From: Solea solea
Lineage: Eukaryota > Chordata > Actinopteri > Pleuronectiformes > Soleidae
Direction: 5' to 3'
Assembly (NCBI RefSeq): GCF_958295425.1
Contig: NC_081142.1
Span: 1,671,896-1,735,895 of the forward strand
DNA length: 64,000 bases
A program made the position numbers and the translations under genes. How positions within the stretch are numbered: the first letter of the stretch is position 1; each line of letters starts with the position of its first letter. Shown here in pieces: positions 25,401 through 38,269 of this stretch. The notes below the pieces were generated by a model, which was given only the letters and a program-made list of their open reading frames with translations, did no database searches and was not told the origin of the DNA.

Positions 25401-26164
25401 TTGGACTGTGGGAGAAAGCCGTGGTACCCAGGAGAGAACATACAAACTCCACACAGAAGACCCTAACACTAACCTTAACCCTGCTTGTTGTGAGGCAACA
25501 ATGCCAACCACTGCATCACTATGCTGCTGTACAAATATGGCAGTGCAAGAGGGCAACCTCTTTAAAACAAGGCCCTTGCCTAAAGTACTCATGAGGCTTA
25601 GTTTCTGCAGGGATGAATGAGAGCACATGTTTGAGTCTGCGTGAACCGTACGTGGTGACTGCACAAGCTCCAAGGAGTATTGAAAGGGATTACTGACTCA
25701 TGGGTAGCAATTCATGCCAGCAACCACTCCTAAACTTTACAAACCTTTAATATTTAAAATATGTGAAGTATGTCTATTTAATCGGTAAGCATTGGCTAAA
25801 GAGATTCTCACTATGTGGCAGAGGCAGCGTAGGAAGGAGGGGATGTTTGTTGAGCCTGCTGATGGAGCGTATGCCCTGCAGGGTTAGGGTTACATGGCTA
25901 AATCAATAAACAACACGTCACATCATTTTCCACTGTGACCACAGTAAGAGCTGATGCTGTAAGAGGATAATTTGTCTTGTTTTTATTTTTATCAACATGG
26001 TTCGATTCCACATCACTACACTGTACAGCTCCAGTATACTTGTGTTCTGTTAAATATGTTATGCATAATAAATATGGTCAGACGTTAGATAAAACAACAT
26101 TTTTAGTTACAAAGTACATTCGCTGACAGTATAATTAACATTACACTCACTGTTTGTCTCAGTG

Positions 26165-26260
26165 TGTCTCTTCACCCTGAAGAAGGTACAAGCCGATACG
26201 AGTCCTAAATTAAAGGCCTTTTATGTTTTTATAAACCATCTTGAGTGCCTGGACCTGGAT
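26165..26260 (+). repeat. LINE-type 3' fragment
   Basis: Contains CCTGAAGAAGGTACAAGCCG, a phrase typical of fish retroelement 3' ends, followed by A/T-rich sequence. A single copy here, so this is a weak call. Confidence 0.3.
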
Positions 26261-26465
26261 TATTTATTAAAAAATTTTGAAGGTGCAAGGTTTAAAGTTT
26301 TGTTTTTTTTAATAGTTTAAGTTTAATAGAGCTATCACCTGCAGCAATGAAACCAGCTTCATAGTTACCAACTTAAAAGACAGTCAGTCTCTCATTCTAC
26401 ACTGCTTATCCTCATGTTATTAACAACTGTCCTGGCTCGATTCCTGGTCCTGTGGATATTATTAT

Positions 26466-26747
26466 ATCCATTATATAGTTCTAACACTACTCTGGTCATG
26501 CAGGAAGTACTTATTTACTAAATGATTCGGTAAATATAACTTTTTAATTCACTGATTCTAATGAGAGCCGAGTAGAGCTTGACTCCACCCGAAAACATTG
26601 GGCCAGTGTGGTCCCCTGTGGCGGCGCGCTCAGTCGCAGTGGCTCTGATCATCTGACCTTGCAATCTTGTTGTGCAATTTCAGTTCTATCATGACAATAA
26701 AGATCCTTTCCTTTCTCTTTGCTAGAGCTGTATAATGGAAAAGTGCC
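26466..26747 (+). mobile_element. MITE family A copy interrupted by a LINE-like tail
   Basis: The left end TCCATTATATAGTTCTAACA and the right end CTAGAGCTGTATAATGGAAA form the decayed inverted ends of family A. Between them, after AGCCGAGTAGAGCTTGACTC, lies a foreign segment (about 26590-26715) containing a TTGTTGTGCAATTT block and GACAATAAAGATCC, which resembles the 3' end of a fish LINE/SINE. Confidence 0.5.
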
Positions 26748-28540
26748 AATAAAGATTGAAGTCAGGCGAACTGAAGATTCTAAATTGATCATTAAAGTGT
26801 ATGTGGCTCTGTAATAGACTGAGCTGAATCTCACGCAATGACAGTTGGAAGTGGCTCCAGCTGCCCTTTGACCTTCAAAGGCTGAGTGACATGGGTGATG
26901 GATGGATATCCAGTGAGTGTTTGGGCTGATAAATCCCACCTGATCACATTCTCGCTGTGTTTTTCTCTGTTTTGTTTTCATGCATACTTAAATTTAAACT
27001 GTCATTTGACATGTTGTGTCTTGTTATTTAAAGACTCACCTGCAGCAGATTACAGTGTACAGTTCATAAACTGTCAGCTCTGATTCCCTGTGAAGTTATT
27101 AATACAGTATGTGGTGCAGGTGCATCATTTAGATTCATTTCAATGTGTGAAGTGTGTTTTGTAATGGAACTACGAGATGGGATCATGTTTCCATTTTTGT
27201 GTAAACAGTGATAATCTAGATAATCTTGAATCTTTCACGATGGGCCACCATTTTTCTTACTCAGTACTGAATTAGTGTCCTTTTGTACATTTTCCCTCTC
27301 CACGGTGTGATTTATGATCACAAACAGCCCAATGCTCTCTGCGGCAGATTAGATTACAGATGCCATGCCTGTTTGGAGACACATTCCATGAAATGACACT
27401 GATGATTAAGCCTTAATCGTAGAGTGAAGGACACAGAATTCTCAGCAACCCTATTACATAGTTGCATATTTGTTAATGGCAACACAAGCCTCTTGTGCCT
27501 GCTTTACTTAATAATATCTAAAGGATATATATATATGATAATCTATCCACTCTGGACAGGTCACCAGTCCATCGCAGGGTCAAAGTCTGTATAATAGTGG
27601 GATAAAACAACAAACCTATTCTTAAGTTAATGTAGAACAAGTTTATACCTTAACCTGCTTTTCCATGAGACCTGGCATCCATGTCTCAAACTGGTGTCTC
27701 GGACCAGGGGGTGAGCAGAGGGTGAGCAGAGGGTGATACAGGTGTGCACTTAATCACACCTTGGACATGGTAGTCATACTGTAATCAGCTGACAGTCAGC
27801 TGACTGTAATCTATTATTCACGCTCCAGTCACAGCCACACTCTCACCAAGCTCCCTGAATTCTTATTTATTTATATCCATGCTTACTTTGTCTTTCCTGC
27901 TTTATTTTGGTAACCCTTGTCTTGTTACTTTTCACTTCCTGTCAAGTTTCCCGCCTCTGTGATTGTCTCCTCCCTCTTTAATGTGTTTCACCTGTTTCTC
28001 GTTGTGTTTACTGTGCTCATCAGTGTTGCTAACTCAGTGACAGTATAGTCAGACCCCTGTGGTCACTCACTTCAAAAGCAGGAGATATTCACCCCTCCAC
28101 GTCCAGACTGCAAAATGAATTGCGTGGAACCACCACTGGCTAATGCGTAAATGGAACATTTTCTAAAATATTGTCTTAAACAAATCACTGCACTAAAAAC
28201 TAAAGAAAAAATAAATTAAAAAACCTAAGTAACGCCACCAAACTGTCTCTTCCGGGTCAGATTTGAAAGTCCGGATAAAGGATGAGGGTTAGAATTGCGT
28301 ACAATAGGGTTTAAATCATTGAAGTCTTTCTGAGTCTGATATCACATTTAAATAACAGTAAAACTCACTTCTTGCCTCGCCAACACTCCACCTTTCTAAA
28401 AAAGAATTTGACATGCTCACCAGTTTAAAATGTTGTTCATTGTCCTGCTTGGACACTTGTAGTGATTGGAGTTTCCTATATCGCGCTCCCTGTGCTCGGT
28501 CTAACTGCAATTTCATTTATTGCAATAAATGGTTTAATTA

Positions 28541-28696
28541 TGGACACTCAATTGCCCGTAGGTGTGAGTGAGTGAGTGAATGGTTGTTTGTCTCTATATG
28601 TGGCCCTGTGATGGACTGGCGATCTGTCCCGTCTTTCGCACCAACAGCCCCTTGACCCTCATGAGGAGGATAAAGCGGTAGACAATGGATGGATGG
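28541..28696 (+). repeat. Fish retroelement tail repeat (copy 1)
   Basis: Begins GGACACTCAATTGCCCGTAG, then AATGGTTGTTTGTCTCTATA and GATGGACTGGCGA, and ends in GGATAAAGCGGTAGACAATG plus a (GGAT)n tail. The same phrases recur near 53275-53422 and partly near 47990-48030. It is probably a non-LTR 3' end, but the family was not resolved. Confidence 0.55.
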
Positions 28697-29359
28697 TTTC
28701 ATTATGAAAACAGTGTTCCTGATTGAAACAGAGTCATTGCTGAGGCAGCACCTCATACCACCACCTGAAACCCTTGGGCCTTGATTATTTTCATTCCTGC
28801 TCCACTGTTATCACTGTTGTTTGTGAGGCTTATCTCTGCCTGCCTCACCAGTCGTGGCTCGAACTCGTCCTCCAAGCAACTACGACACATTGTTCTAATG
28901 AGGTTACGGCCAGAAGCAAAGGGATTTGTTTTGCAGTAGGTATTATTATGGTGGCCTTTTTGCTGGCCCCCTTAATTTCATCAGTGAAGCACTATTAAGC
29001 AGCAAAGGTCTCTAAGGGAAAAATGGACCGTGCTGAGAGACCTTTTGACATCCTCATAGTGGCAGTTGCATAACCCTGCATACCAGAGATAATCATATTT
29101 TTAGTTAAATATTAAGCTATTCATTTTTAATTAGGGCCTCAGATGTGGCAAATTAATTGTTACACATATATATATTCATACTTTTTAAAAAAGTTATTTA
29201 TATTCAAAAGATATTATTCAAAGCAGGCAGGACAGAATAACAGGTATTGCATGTGTGTATAGCAGTTGGTGAAAAGCAAAAGGCTTTAATGTAACAGGAG
29301 TGTTTTGATCATCAGCCGCAATCAAGACAGGCTTTTGTTTTCTCCTTATATAGTTTATC

Positions 29360-29430
29360 AAGTCAAGTCAACTTTATTAACAAAGCACATTTAGAAACAA
29401 ACTGCTTTACAAAATAAAAGGTACAACAAC
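29360..29430 (+). repeat. Short retroelement fragment
   Basis: AAGTCAAGTCAACTTTATTA followed by AAAGCACATTTAGAAAC and a CTGCTTTACA block, a common fish repeat phrase. Only a short fragment is present. Confidence 0.4.
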
Positions 29431-29841
29431 AACAAGGTACAAAACATAAAACATGATAAAAGTAAAATGGTAAAAATAGTAAAATCACGAAATGGTAAAT
29501 AAATAAAAAAGAACAGTGGATTATCTGTTTTATTTTGACACTTCCTGATTTGTTTACTCACTGCTTGTCTCAGGTCACTTCACCACTCCCTGGTTTTTGT
29601 CTTCTTCCCCGCCTCTATAATGACCTGCTCCGCCCTAATTGGCTTCACCTGTGTCTCTCCCACAGGAAACTCTCCCATTTCCTTTTGTGTTTGGTCAGAT
29701 TGTCTGGTTAGTGCTTCATGTCCTGTTATTCCTCTGGTTTTGTTACTTCCTTCATTTTTCTCAACCTCCATTACCAGATTAACTCTATACATTTTTACCT
29801 GCACATACTCCTGTGTTGTAACCTTCAGTGCACATTGACAA

Positions 29842-30296
29842 GACCTTGTTTAGACTGCAGCCCAAATCGGATTAGTAAGCATATCTGATCAGAATCGGAT
29901 CTTCTTGACCAACTGTTCACATTATAAATTGTCACATTACATTTTAAAGTGATAAGATCCGATCTGCATTGTATAGTCTAGTCTTCCACATGGATTTCTA
30001 TAGTTACAAGTGGATGCGTATCACTTCCAATGCCACGACAGAGACGCTACACGACGGATACAGAATCCCATTGGAAGACACTTTGAAATCCAATCTGAAG
30101 GACCGAGATGTTGAGATTGAAACAGATCTGTAAAAATATGATCAAAACTACATTTGAAACCACCTCCGTGTGTGGTTTGAATCAACTTTGGGAAAATTGC
30201 ATGTGTTTTATAGCTGTTCAGACTACCAGAAAATCAAGCTAGATACAATCTGGATATGCTTAAAAATCTGATTTGGGCTGCAGTGTAAACAAGGCC
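29842..30296. mobile_element. MITE with about 32-bp terminal inverted repeats
   Basis: The left end GACCTTGTTTAGACTGCAGC continuing CCAAATCGGATT is matched by the inverse of the right end, which reads AAATCTGATTTGGGCTGCAG then TGTAAACAAGGCC. Over about 32 bases the two arms differ at only about three positions. The element is 455 bases long with no open frame for a transposase. No clear target-site duplication was found, so the superfamily is open. Confidence 0.75.
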
Positions 30297-31285
30297 GAAT
30301 TCATCACTTGGGATATTGAGTTTTAACACATATTTTTAAGTTAACAGCACCTGCTCAGTAATCTACGCAAGTGTTGTGTGTTGGTCTCACTTTGGTCTCG
30401 CATTTGTCTTTTATATATATTCACGTCCATAATGACATGCCCCAAACACAAATTGAAAAAAGGAGAGTTGTCCAATGTGTTTCATAGTAGGAGCTTGTTG
30501 TGCTCCCTCACGGATACAATCTCAAGATGACGTACTGTATTTCTGATTGGGACACTATGTACTTGGCAACTCCTCCTGCAGCATGATTTGAACACATACT
30601 TTACCACAATTAATGTCTCAACTGCTGTACAACAACTTGGATGTTTGTATTTTCTCTAGACAGAGGAATACCAGGTTAATCGCTATAACCTGTGAGTTTG
30701 CTTGCATCTGGCCACTTTTTCACCTTTTTCTCTGCCGAGTACACCACCGTCAACATCCATTAACCCCTACCAAGTACTGTTTTTAGTCAAAATTACCATT
30801 CCAAACCATACCGTACTGTACCAAACCGAACCAGGATCAAAATATGGCTCTAGGGAGGGAGCAGCAGCACCGCTGGCGTTCCCCCCTCTTCCCTTCTCCT
30901 GGCCATGTGCATTTATTTTCAACAGTTTCAGCAACAACTCATGGAACAATGTCCATGCTGGTTGCCCGGCATCTATTTTGGGCAATTCTGGCCTTTGGAA
31001 AAAAGACAGTCTAATGTTTACTCGGCTCAGCAGCCTGATCTTGCAAGGCTGTTTTTGTCAGCTAAAAGACGGTGGGGGGGTGGGGGGAATAGCCCCCAAT
31101 CTCCCTGCAACAAGCAATTCAACCATCACAATGACTCTGAAGCTGTTAAATCCTTCATAGTTCCACTTTAAAGCCATTATTTTGTCCTCAGCTTTTCAGC
31201 AAAGTCCCTGATTTATCAAAGCATTAATCATTTAACACTGGCTCAAGATGCCGTACATGTAACTACTGTAATCTACTCTAGAGTT

Positions 31286-31620
31286 CTCAACGGGCCTAAA
31301 AAATTACAACCCCACCCGACCCAGCCCGCGGGTCTTTACACCCGAACCCGACCCGGCTCGAAATACATTTCCTCATTGATCGAATCACGGTGTTTTATTT
31401 GCAGTGGGAGTGGGTGCTGCTGCTGCTGTTGACGCCATCTGGGTCCTCTGGAACCGGCTACTGCGCATCTAACGGGCGGGACTTGACATACTGTTGTACA
31501 TTTGCCCTTTGGTCAGCGAGCAGCATCCGCTACTGGCTGAATTTCAGCCACGGGAATGTTGCAGCTTTGTGGAGTGGTGCGCAAAACCGGTGCACATGCA
31601 GGGGCAGCGTCAGGTCTGCC
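31286..31620 (+). repeat. hAT-type fragment (CGGGCC/ACCCGACC-rich)
   Basis: Starts TCTCAACGGGCCTAAAAAAT, followed by repeated ACCCGAC/CCCGCGGG phrases as in a known fish hAT-type repeat, then GC-rich sequence with GGCGGGACTTGAC. A weak, phrase-based call with uncertain ends. Confidence 0.35.
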
Positions 31621-31699
31621 CAGATTTACTCTTCACCACACGTGAACAGCGATGATTCACATCAAACAACATTTACAAACTGCAAGGAATGTGTTTTAT

Positions 31700-31970
31700 G
31701 AGGGGAAAAAAGGAAGCCCGAGAACTCGACCCTGAACATATTTATGGACATAAATGACACCAAACAGGAAGTCAGCCATTTTGAATTGAACTGCCATTTT
31801 GCCACAAAACAGGAAGTGGCCTGTAACTTTGCCATACATTGACCGATCTGCACAAAACATCATACGTAAGACAAGAGACCCGGTCAAAAAAGTCAAGAGC
31901 ACAGCGCCACCTGGCGGCTGCACGGAGGCTGCGAGGGCCTACACAATGCTGCTTGCAGCTTTAATTTTAA
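31700..31970 (+). repeat. Fish interspersed repeat ending CTGCTTGCAGCTTTAATT
   Basis: Contains repeated AAACAGGAAGT phrases, AGCGCCACCTGGCGGCTGCA and GGCTGCGAGGGCC, and ends in a CTGCTTGCAGCTTTAAT block. I recognise this combination as a high-copy fish repeat but not its class. Confidence 0.45.
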
Positions 31971-33291
31971 GTTTTTCCTAAATTATTTAGAACATCTTAA
32001 TTGAGGCGTCTTATTTATGTAGAGATAGATTAGAAATAGACATTTGTTTGGCAAAATCTGCATCATGTAATTGCATATGATCTGTAAGCAGTTTACATCT
32101 CATTGTGTTGTTTTGAAGAGAGATATTTTGTTTCAGGCTTCAGTCAAAGGCCGAGCTGCCTCTGCTGTGTGATCTTTGGCACACTGCTGCCTGTATACTG
32201 TATGTCACAGTTCTCATTCTCTAAGTGCCAACAGCACTGCTCTAAATAAAGATTTTTTTTAAATAGACAATACTGCCTATTAATAACTTTGAGTTCTGCT
32301 CCATTTTGACTTTTGTGGAGCTCCTGGTGCAGTGACTGACTCACTGTTCCTGAACATGTGCTGTTAGATATTTTTAGATGCTTTCAGGATGATACATTAG
32401 TTGGGATCAGATTCTTAAGCATGCAGTCATCAAATGGCTCTCTCTCTTCCCTCAATTCATGTCTCACAAAGCAACCCTTTAGCTTATTGTACGATTACGG
32501 TCAGTGCAATCCGTTATGTAAAATACATTCATTTCACTACGTGAATTAGCTTTTCAAGTATCTCACCACACTTAATCCAAATAAGGAGCCAGAACTCCAT
32601 AAAGAGGCAGTCCTCTCTCATGTGGTTAGGCTGAATGAAATGAAGGCTAATGGCAGCAATGCACTGGAAGTTAGTTGAAATCACTGTTTTAATAGGAATT
32701 TAAGATTTTGAAAAATCAAGGTGCTTAATTAATATTTAACAAAATATTTCATTTAATAAAACTCCACTAACCCTAACCCCCATGAATGTATACAGAATGT
32801 TCTAAAGCAAGAACATGCTTTAGACTTAGACTTTTTTGGACTCACTAGCTGAGTGAAGCTCTCTGATTTTACACTACAGATCGAGGTAGATTTAAAAAAA
32901 CAAAAACAAAAAGGGCCTCCAAGCTATTGGTTTTGTTAATAGAATAGAATTTACAATTTTAAATGTTTAAACATTTAAGAGTTGTTTAACAAGCTGAACA
33001 ATTAGATGAAAAAAACATGAACACATTCTCCAGAGTCAAATAAAGCATCCCAAAAATATTTGAATTACATGTCATTTGTAAGAGTTGTGTTTTAAGGAAC
33101 ACCGTTGTCTATGATATGATGTTGTGAGCACTACATCTCAAAGTCCACCTTAAAATGCCAAATGACTCTGGATTTGAGCAGCAAATTACACATCACTCCT
33201 GGAAACAAAACATCTGGACAACAAAAGGCTCAGAGGAGTTTTAACCGAGGCAGCTGTGAGAGAAGGCAGCAGTCCCACTCATTCCTTCAAC

Positions 33292-36200
33292 ATGAATCCT
33301 GCTCTGGTACTGTCGGTGTGGTCACTGCTGGTCACAGTCGCAGCTCAGTCTCACGACCATCATGACATGGGCTGGATCAACCGCTACCGCCAGGGCTTCA
33401 ACTTCCAGTGCCCGCATGGAGAAGTCCTCGTAGCCATCAGGAGCTACTTCAGCGAGGAGGAAGGCAACGACCGCCTGTGGAGCTTTGAGTGCCAGGCTAC
33501 ACCTGAGGGTCTGGGGGTGCCCACTGACTGCTGGTGGGATGACATCAACCGCGCTGGGTTAGAGTGGTGGGTCCTCTAGTCATGTTTTACCCTTTTACTC
33601 ACTTGTTACCACCTGTTCATCTACTTTCTCTTGACTTTTACAAGAGTGGGCTCTGGCACACAGGACGACAGTCACATCTGTTCAAGGTTACGAAAGAAAC
33701 CTTGGCCTGGAGTCGCCTTCATTTATAGAATACAGAGCACACTAAAAGTTTAGGCAACCTGTCTGGTGGATTTATTATATTATTAACAATCCCAGGAAAT
33801 ATCGTTTCACTGGCTGTCATGGTGAGAAATCCAGCCTCGGGCACAAAATTCACTTTTTAACAGTGTTAACCTAACTGTTATAATCTAACTGCAGCAGCGT
33901 TTGGTTGTGTCCAGTAGAGGTTTACTGTAATTAATCAACAATACTGAATGATGTACAACTTTAGTGATACAAAAATATACTGAAAGGAGATGAAAAAAAG
34001 AGCTAAGAACTTTTTTTGTTTGGGTTAGTTCAATTGACATACGATATTAAAATATGCATGAAAAGTATTTCGATTGCCATGTGTAACTGAGGAAAACCAT
34101 GATAGCCACGTACTATGCACATCTTTGAGTCAGTGACTGATCCAATCAAGCAGAAGGAAGTGCACATCAAAGATGGGGAAAAAATGCTTTCAACTAATAA
34201 GTTATGGCCCTTTATCCTGACGCACACTGTGACTAGAAACACAGGCTCTTAAAGGTCACCGCTGGCAGGCAACAATGGCCCATACAAGGCCTGTGTGCAG
34301 TGTACTGCTCCAACTGTTGTATGAACAAAACCCCATGTTGCAGGCAAGTGGGTGACATACACAAACGTGGAAGAACTCCAAAGCTCATCAAGAGCACAAA
34401 CATAATACAGCTGCAACCAGTCTTTGGTCGTTTGAGGACCAGATTACAAACATACATGCTGACGAAGAATATAATAGTATAAACTAGAATTTGGGCCTGA
34501 GGGTGTTGTTATGTTAACAAGCTGCTCAACCACACAAGCTTGTGGAAAATGTTTTACTAAGATTTATATATGAATTAAAGCAGGTTTCAGCTAGTTAGTT
34601 TCTGTGTAGCTAGATGAGGCTTAGATGACACAATATATATTAGCTTGATTCTATAAACTATAATCTGTTACTAAGGCCCTATCCACACAGAAACGGCACA
34701 AAATAAATAATCTTTTTCTTTGCAATTTTGAAAATGTTTTCCAGCATCGTTTCAGGATATGTCTCCATCACAAACCCCACCCCCCCAAAAAGTGACGCTG
34801 TAATGCTACAACGACAACAATAGAGAAGAAGACGTTACGCACATTATAGCCACAGAGAGACACAGACAGAATGATCCGAGCAAGGGGAAAGAAAGGGAAC
34901 TAAAGAAAGAAAAGAAAAGAAGAGTTATCATGAAGAGAAGAACACTGTGACCACACAGACAACAGTGAGCTGTGGATGTGCAGTGCAGCAGACCGTGTGC
35001 GGTACAATCACTTATCACGTTTGAAGAACAACTTCCTCGTCGTCAAGAAAATACTCTTGGACAGAAGCTGCTGCTAACACACTGCTTTCACTACGAAGGT
35101 TAACTTGTGGTTGGTGGCCGTGCAGGTAATTGCACCGACTGGCTTAGATGACAAAACTCATTTTAGATTGTTAACATGACTGTGGAGTCGTATTGATCAC
35201 ACTGTTGATCACACTGTTTAATAATTGTGTCATGTCAGAACATCTTTAACTTCAATCCACAAAAATAACATGATACCTAAATGACAGGATAGCATTGTCA
35301 GATATTTCACAAGGCATATTCCTGTTCCGGTGTTTCCACCTACCGCCCTCAGCCCATCCCGGACCTTTCAGCGAGCTTTTTCTAATTATAGTGTTGTCAA
35401 AGACCCCAAACTGATTTTTCAGGTTTTGTGAGGATCTCTTAAGCTGCTTTCAGCCCCAAAGTATAGTCTGCAGATGGAGTGAGTCTAAAGTGAGAAAGCA
35501 GCAGGAAAAAACCCAGGTGATCCACAGTGAGTGAATGGAGGGGGGAGGGGGGTGTACTGCTCCCCTCACCCCTTCACCTTCACCTCCTTATAATGTTATA
35601 GTAAATATACAGAAAATTAAAGTTAAAAAGAATATAGGATGTATTAATAATTCAAATTTTATGTCTGAAACCACTTATGAGTCTAGTTGCAAAACTTCGA
35701 CTTGAACAAAAATCCACATGTGTATTCTTCTGTTTCTTCCATAAAAAAATTGAATTGTGTCCACTACTGATCCAGAGGAGGCCAGGTCCTCTTGGCCCAA
35801 ATCACTGTCCCACTCCAGTAATCATTAATATGTAACTCCAACAGATTGTTCCTTGGAACACAACTACCATACCTCACGCAAAACAAGATTCATCCAACAT
35901 CCCCCGTCAGTGGCAGAGTCACAGTATTTTATAGCCCCCCTGTCTTTAAATGCCATTCAGAAAAGAGAGAAACTACAAAACCTCTGCAAGAAGGGAGAAA
36001 AAAAGAGTTCCATGTTGTAAGGTAATCTAATTTTAACCGACTCCAAATGCCACTGCTCCCATAAACGTGTTTGACTAACCATCAGCTGCACTAAAAGGTT
36101 GATCTAATTAAAAGACGACCTTTAGAATTCCTGTTTTCAAGTGAGAATTGTAGCCTCTCTCTTTGTAAACAGCACCTTGAATCGTACAATTTAAACATAT

Positions 36201-38235
36201 CTGTGTTATATCTCTACTTCAAATGACCTCGACTAGGTTTGAGCTTTATTTTGTGTTGAAATCGACTGCAGCCAGCTCACTAATTCGAAGACAAGAAACA
36301 CTGTGAACACTCTTTATCACAGCCACGCCTGCTGCCTGTTTGAATTACACTGGCCAGGACATTACCCTGAAGGATAACTACCCCCACTGGTTGCATGGCT
36401 GAAGGCTGTGCCCATGTTGCCATGACAAAAGTCTACACATGCTGCAGCCCCTGCTGATTGGGCCTGGTATTCTTGAATGTGTTGTGGCGACAGTGAAGAG
36501 TAAGGGCCATAAACAAACAACAATCAACATACCAGTATTTACCTCAGATAAACTGGCTTTAAATGCAGAAGAAATGCAAAGCAAATGTACAATTGTGGGA
36601 TTAAAACTGAACACTTTCTCTGCGGCAATCTGATTTTTTTAGGCGTGTTTAAAACCTGAACCAAAGTTAACATAACTCCTCCTCCAATTCTGATGATATA
36701 TAAATCCTCAGTGTGCTTTACCGTTCACTCACGAGCAACTGTACCCGCTTCTATACTGCTTCTTTTTTTTTATACTACTTCAGAAGTATTTGCCCCGATA
36801 ATGTCACACAGAGAAGTTCTGCCATGTTATTTAAGATTCCTAAAGATAGAGGAAACAGCACCAGTTACTGCATTTCTTATCCAAACAATGTCAAAAATCA
36901 CCACTGAACACACAGGTGCTCTTACGCTGTGTTTCCATCATGGTATGGTTTGGTTTGGAACAGTAATATACAGTTTGGAATGGTGTAGCCTTAGGTCAGG
37001 CATGCCTTTTGACCTTTACTTGGTAGTGCAGGGTGTGTGGGCTGTGTGTAGCGTGGCAACAAACTACAACATTGGACGCGACACAACAGACAACAATGGA
37101 GGACATCCAGCAGCGGCTATTTGTCTCAACAAGAAGTCAGGCTGACTGTTGTGGACTGTACCATTTTTAGTCAAGGGAAGGGTGGAACAGTTGGGGCTAG
37201 TTATTTTGGTTCTATTCCTAATGGAAATACAAAAAACATACTGTACTGGTTTGAAGTCTGTCAAGTGATCAGATAAAAGACAAACATCACTCACATTTCT
37301 TATTCAAACAAAGTCAAAGTCGACGCTGCACACACTGGTGAACGCTCAAAGTTTGTGGTTTACCAGCATAGTTGCCACGGTAACCAACATACAGATGAAA
37401 GGAAGATGAGGCCAGTGTCTGTCTCCATTTATTTATCCATCATTTATGTGAGACAGAGCAAAAGCAGCTTTCTGCCGATATCTCTTGCATTTCTCATCCA
37501 AACATTGGTCCCGTTGGTAAGTCTTAGACGTGTTGGATTCATTGTTAGCGTACGCTTACATGTGTCATTTTACCCTTTGCAATTTTCATGAACCATGATG
37601 TTTTTGTGTCTTCGCAGGACTTCAAGTTGTACCCGTAACGGCCTGGTAGCGGGGGTACAAAGCAAGTACTTTGAATCAGTTCTCGACCGGGAGTGGCAAT
37701 TCTACTGCTGCTATTACAAACGACGCTGTCCTTACTCCTGCATGTATGTCACATGAATATAAGCATGTAAACATGTAAGCGCTTAACAGTTTCTCAAGGG
37801 GGGAGATACACGTATTCACTTTCAGGTCAAAAGCTAATTACAAAGCAGGGAATATCCAGGCTAGCCTTACGCAAGCTGAACTGTACATTAGTGTTTAGTT
37901 TAGTTTGTTCATTTGTTTATAAATATAGACATTTATAAAAATGCTTTAAAATTGATAACAATCACCTCCTGGTGTTACAAAAACGTCACATGTCACACTT
38001 TAGCTATGACACCAGGACCTCACTAGTGGCACTTTTCCATTATACAGTTCAAGCACGACTCGACTCGACTCAGCGTGAGGTACATCATTTTCCATTACTT
38101 CACAGTTCCTCCACAACGTGAGCAGGGTTGTCATAGCACGACTGTGTGAAACTGCCATGATGTTGTTTTACACTAGAAACAAACACACAAACAGTTGTTT
38201 TCAGTGTACTGAATCATTAGAATCAGTTAATTGAG

Positions 38236-38269
<34 letters not shown>

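Larger units (their letters stand above)
18556..33291. other. Intergenic region between divergent atp1b1 and dpt
   Basis: The 14.7 kb between the two start codons must hold both promoters and 5' UTRs. No coding exon was recognised. Immediately upstream of atp1b1 (18560-18850) the sequence is richer in G/C, with a G-rich patch at 18768-18785, a CCAAT-type pair near 18808 and a CA/GCAC microsatellite at 18911-18940. Beyond that are MITE copies (19670-20165, 24730-25400, 26466-26747, 29842-30296), other fish repeats (22201-22475, 26165-26260, 28541-28696, 29360-29430, 31286-31620, 31700-31970) and unassigned AT-rich DNA. Confidence 0.75.

Noticed and set aside
30702..31160. 152-codon plus-strand open frame upstream of dpt
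   Set aside because: Low-complexity, overlaps repeat-like phrases (CCATACCGTACTGTACC) and shows no known domain.
33571..33576. Alternative dpt exon 1 donor GTCCTC
   Set aside because: It would put exon 2 in the wrong frame; the GTGGGT donor at 33567 keeps frame and family length.
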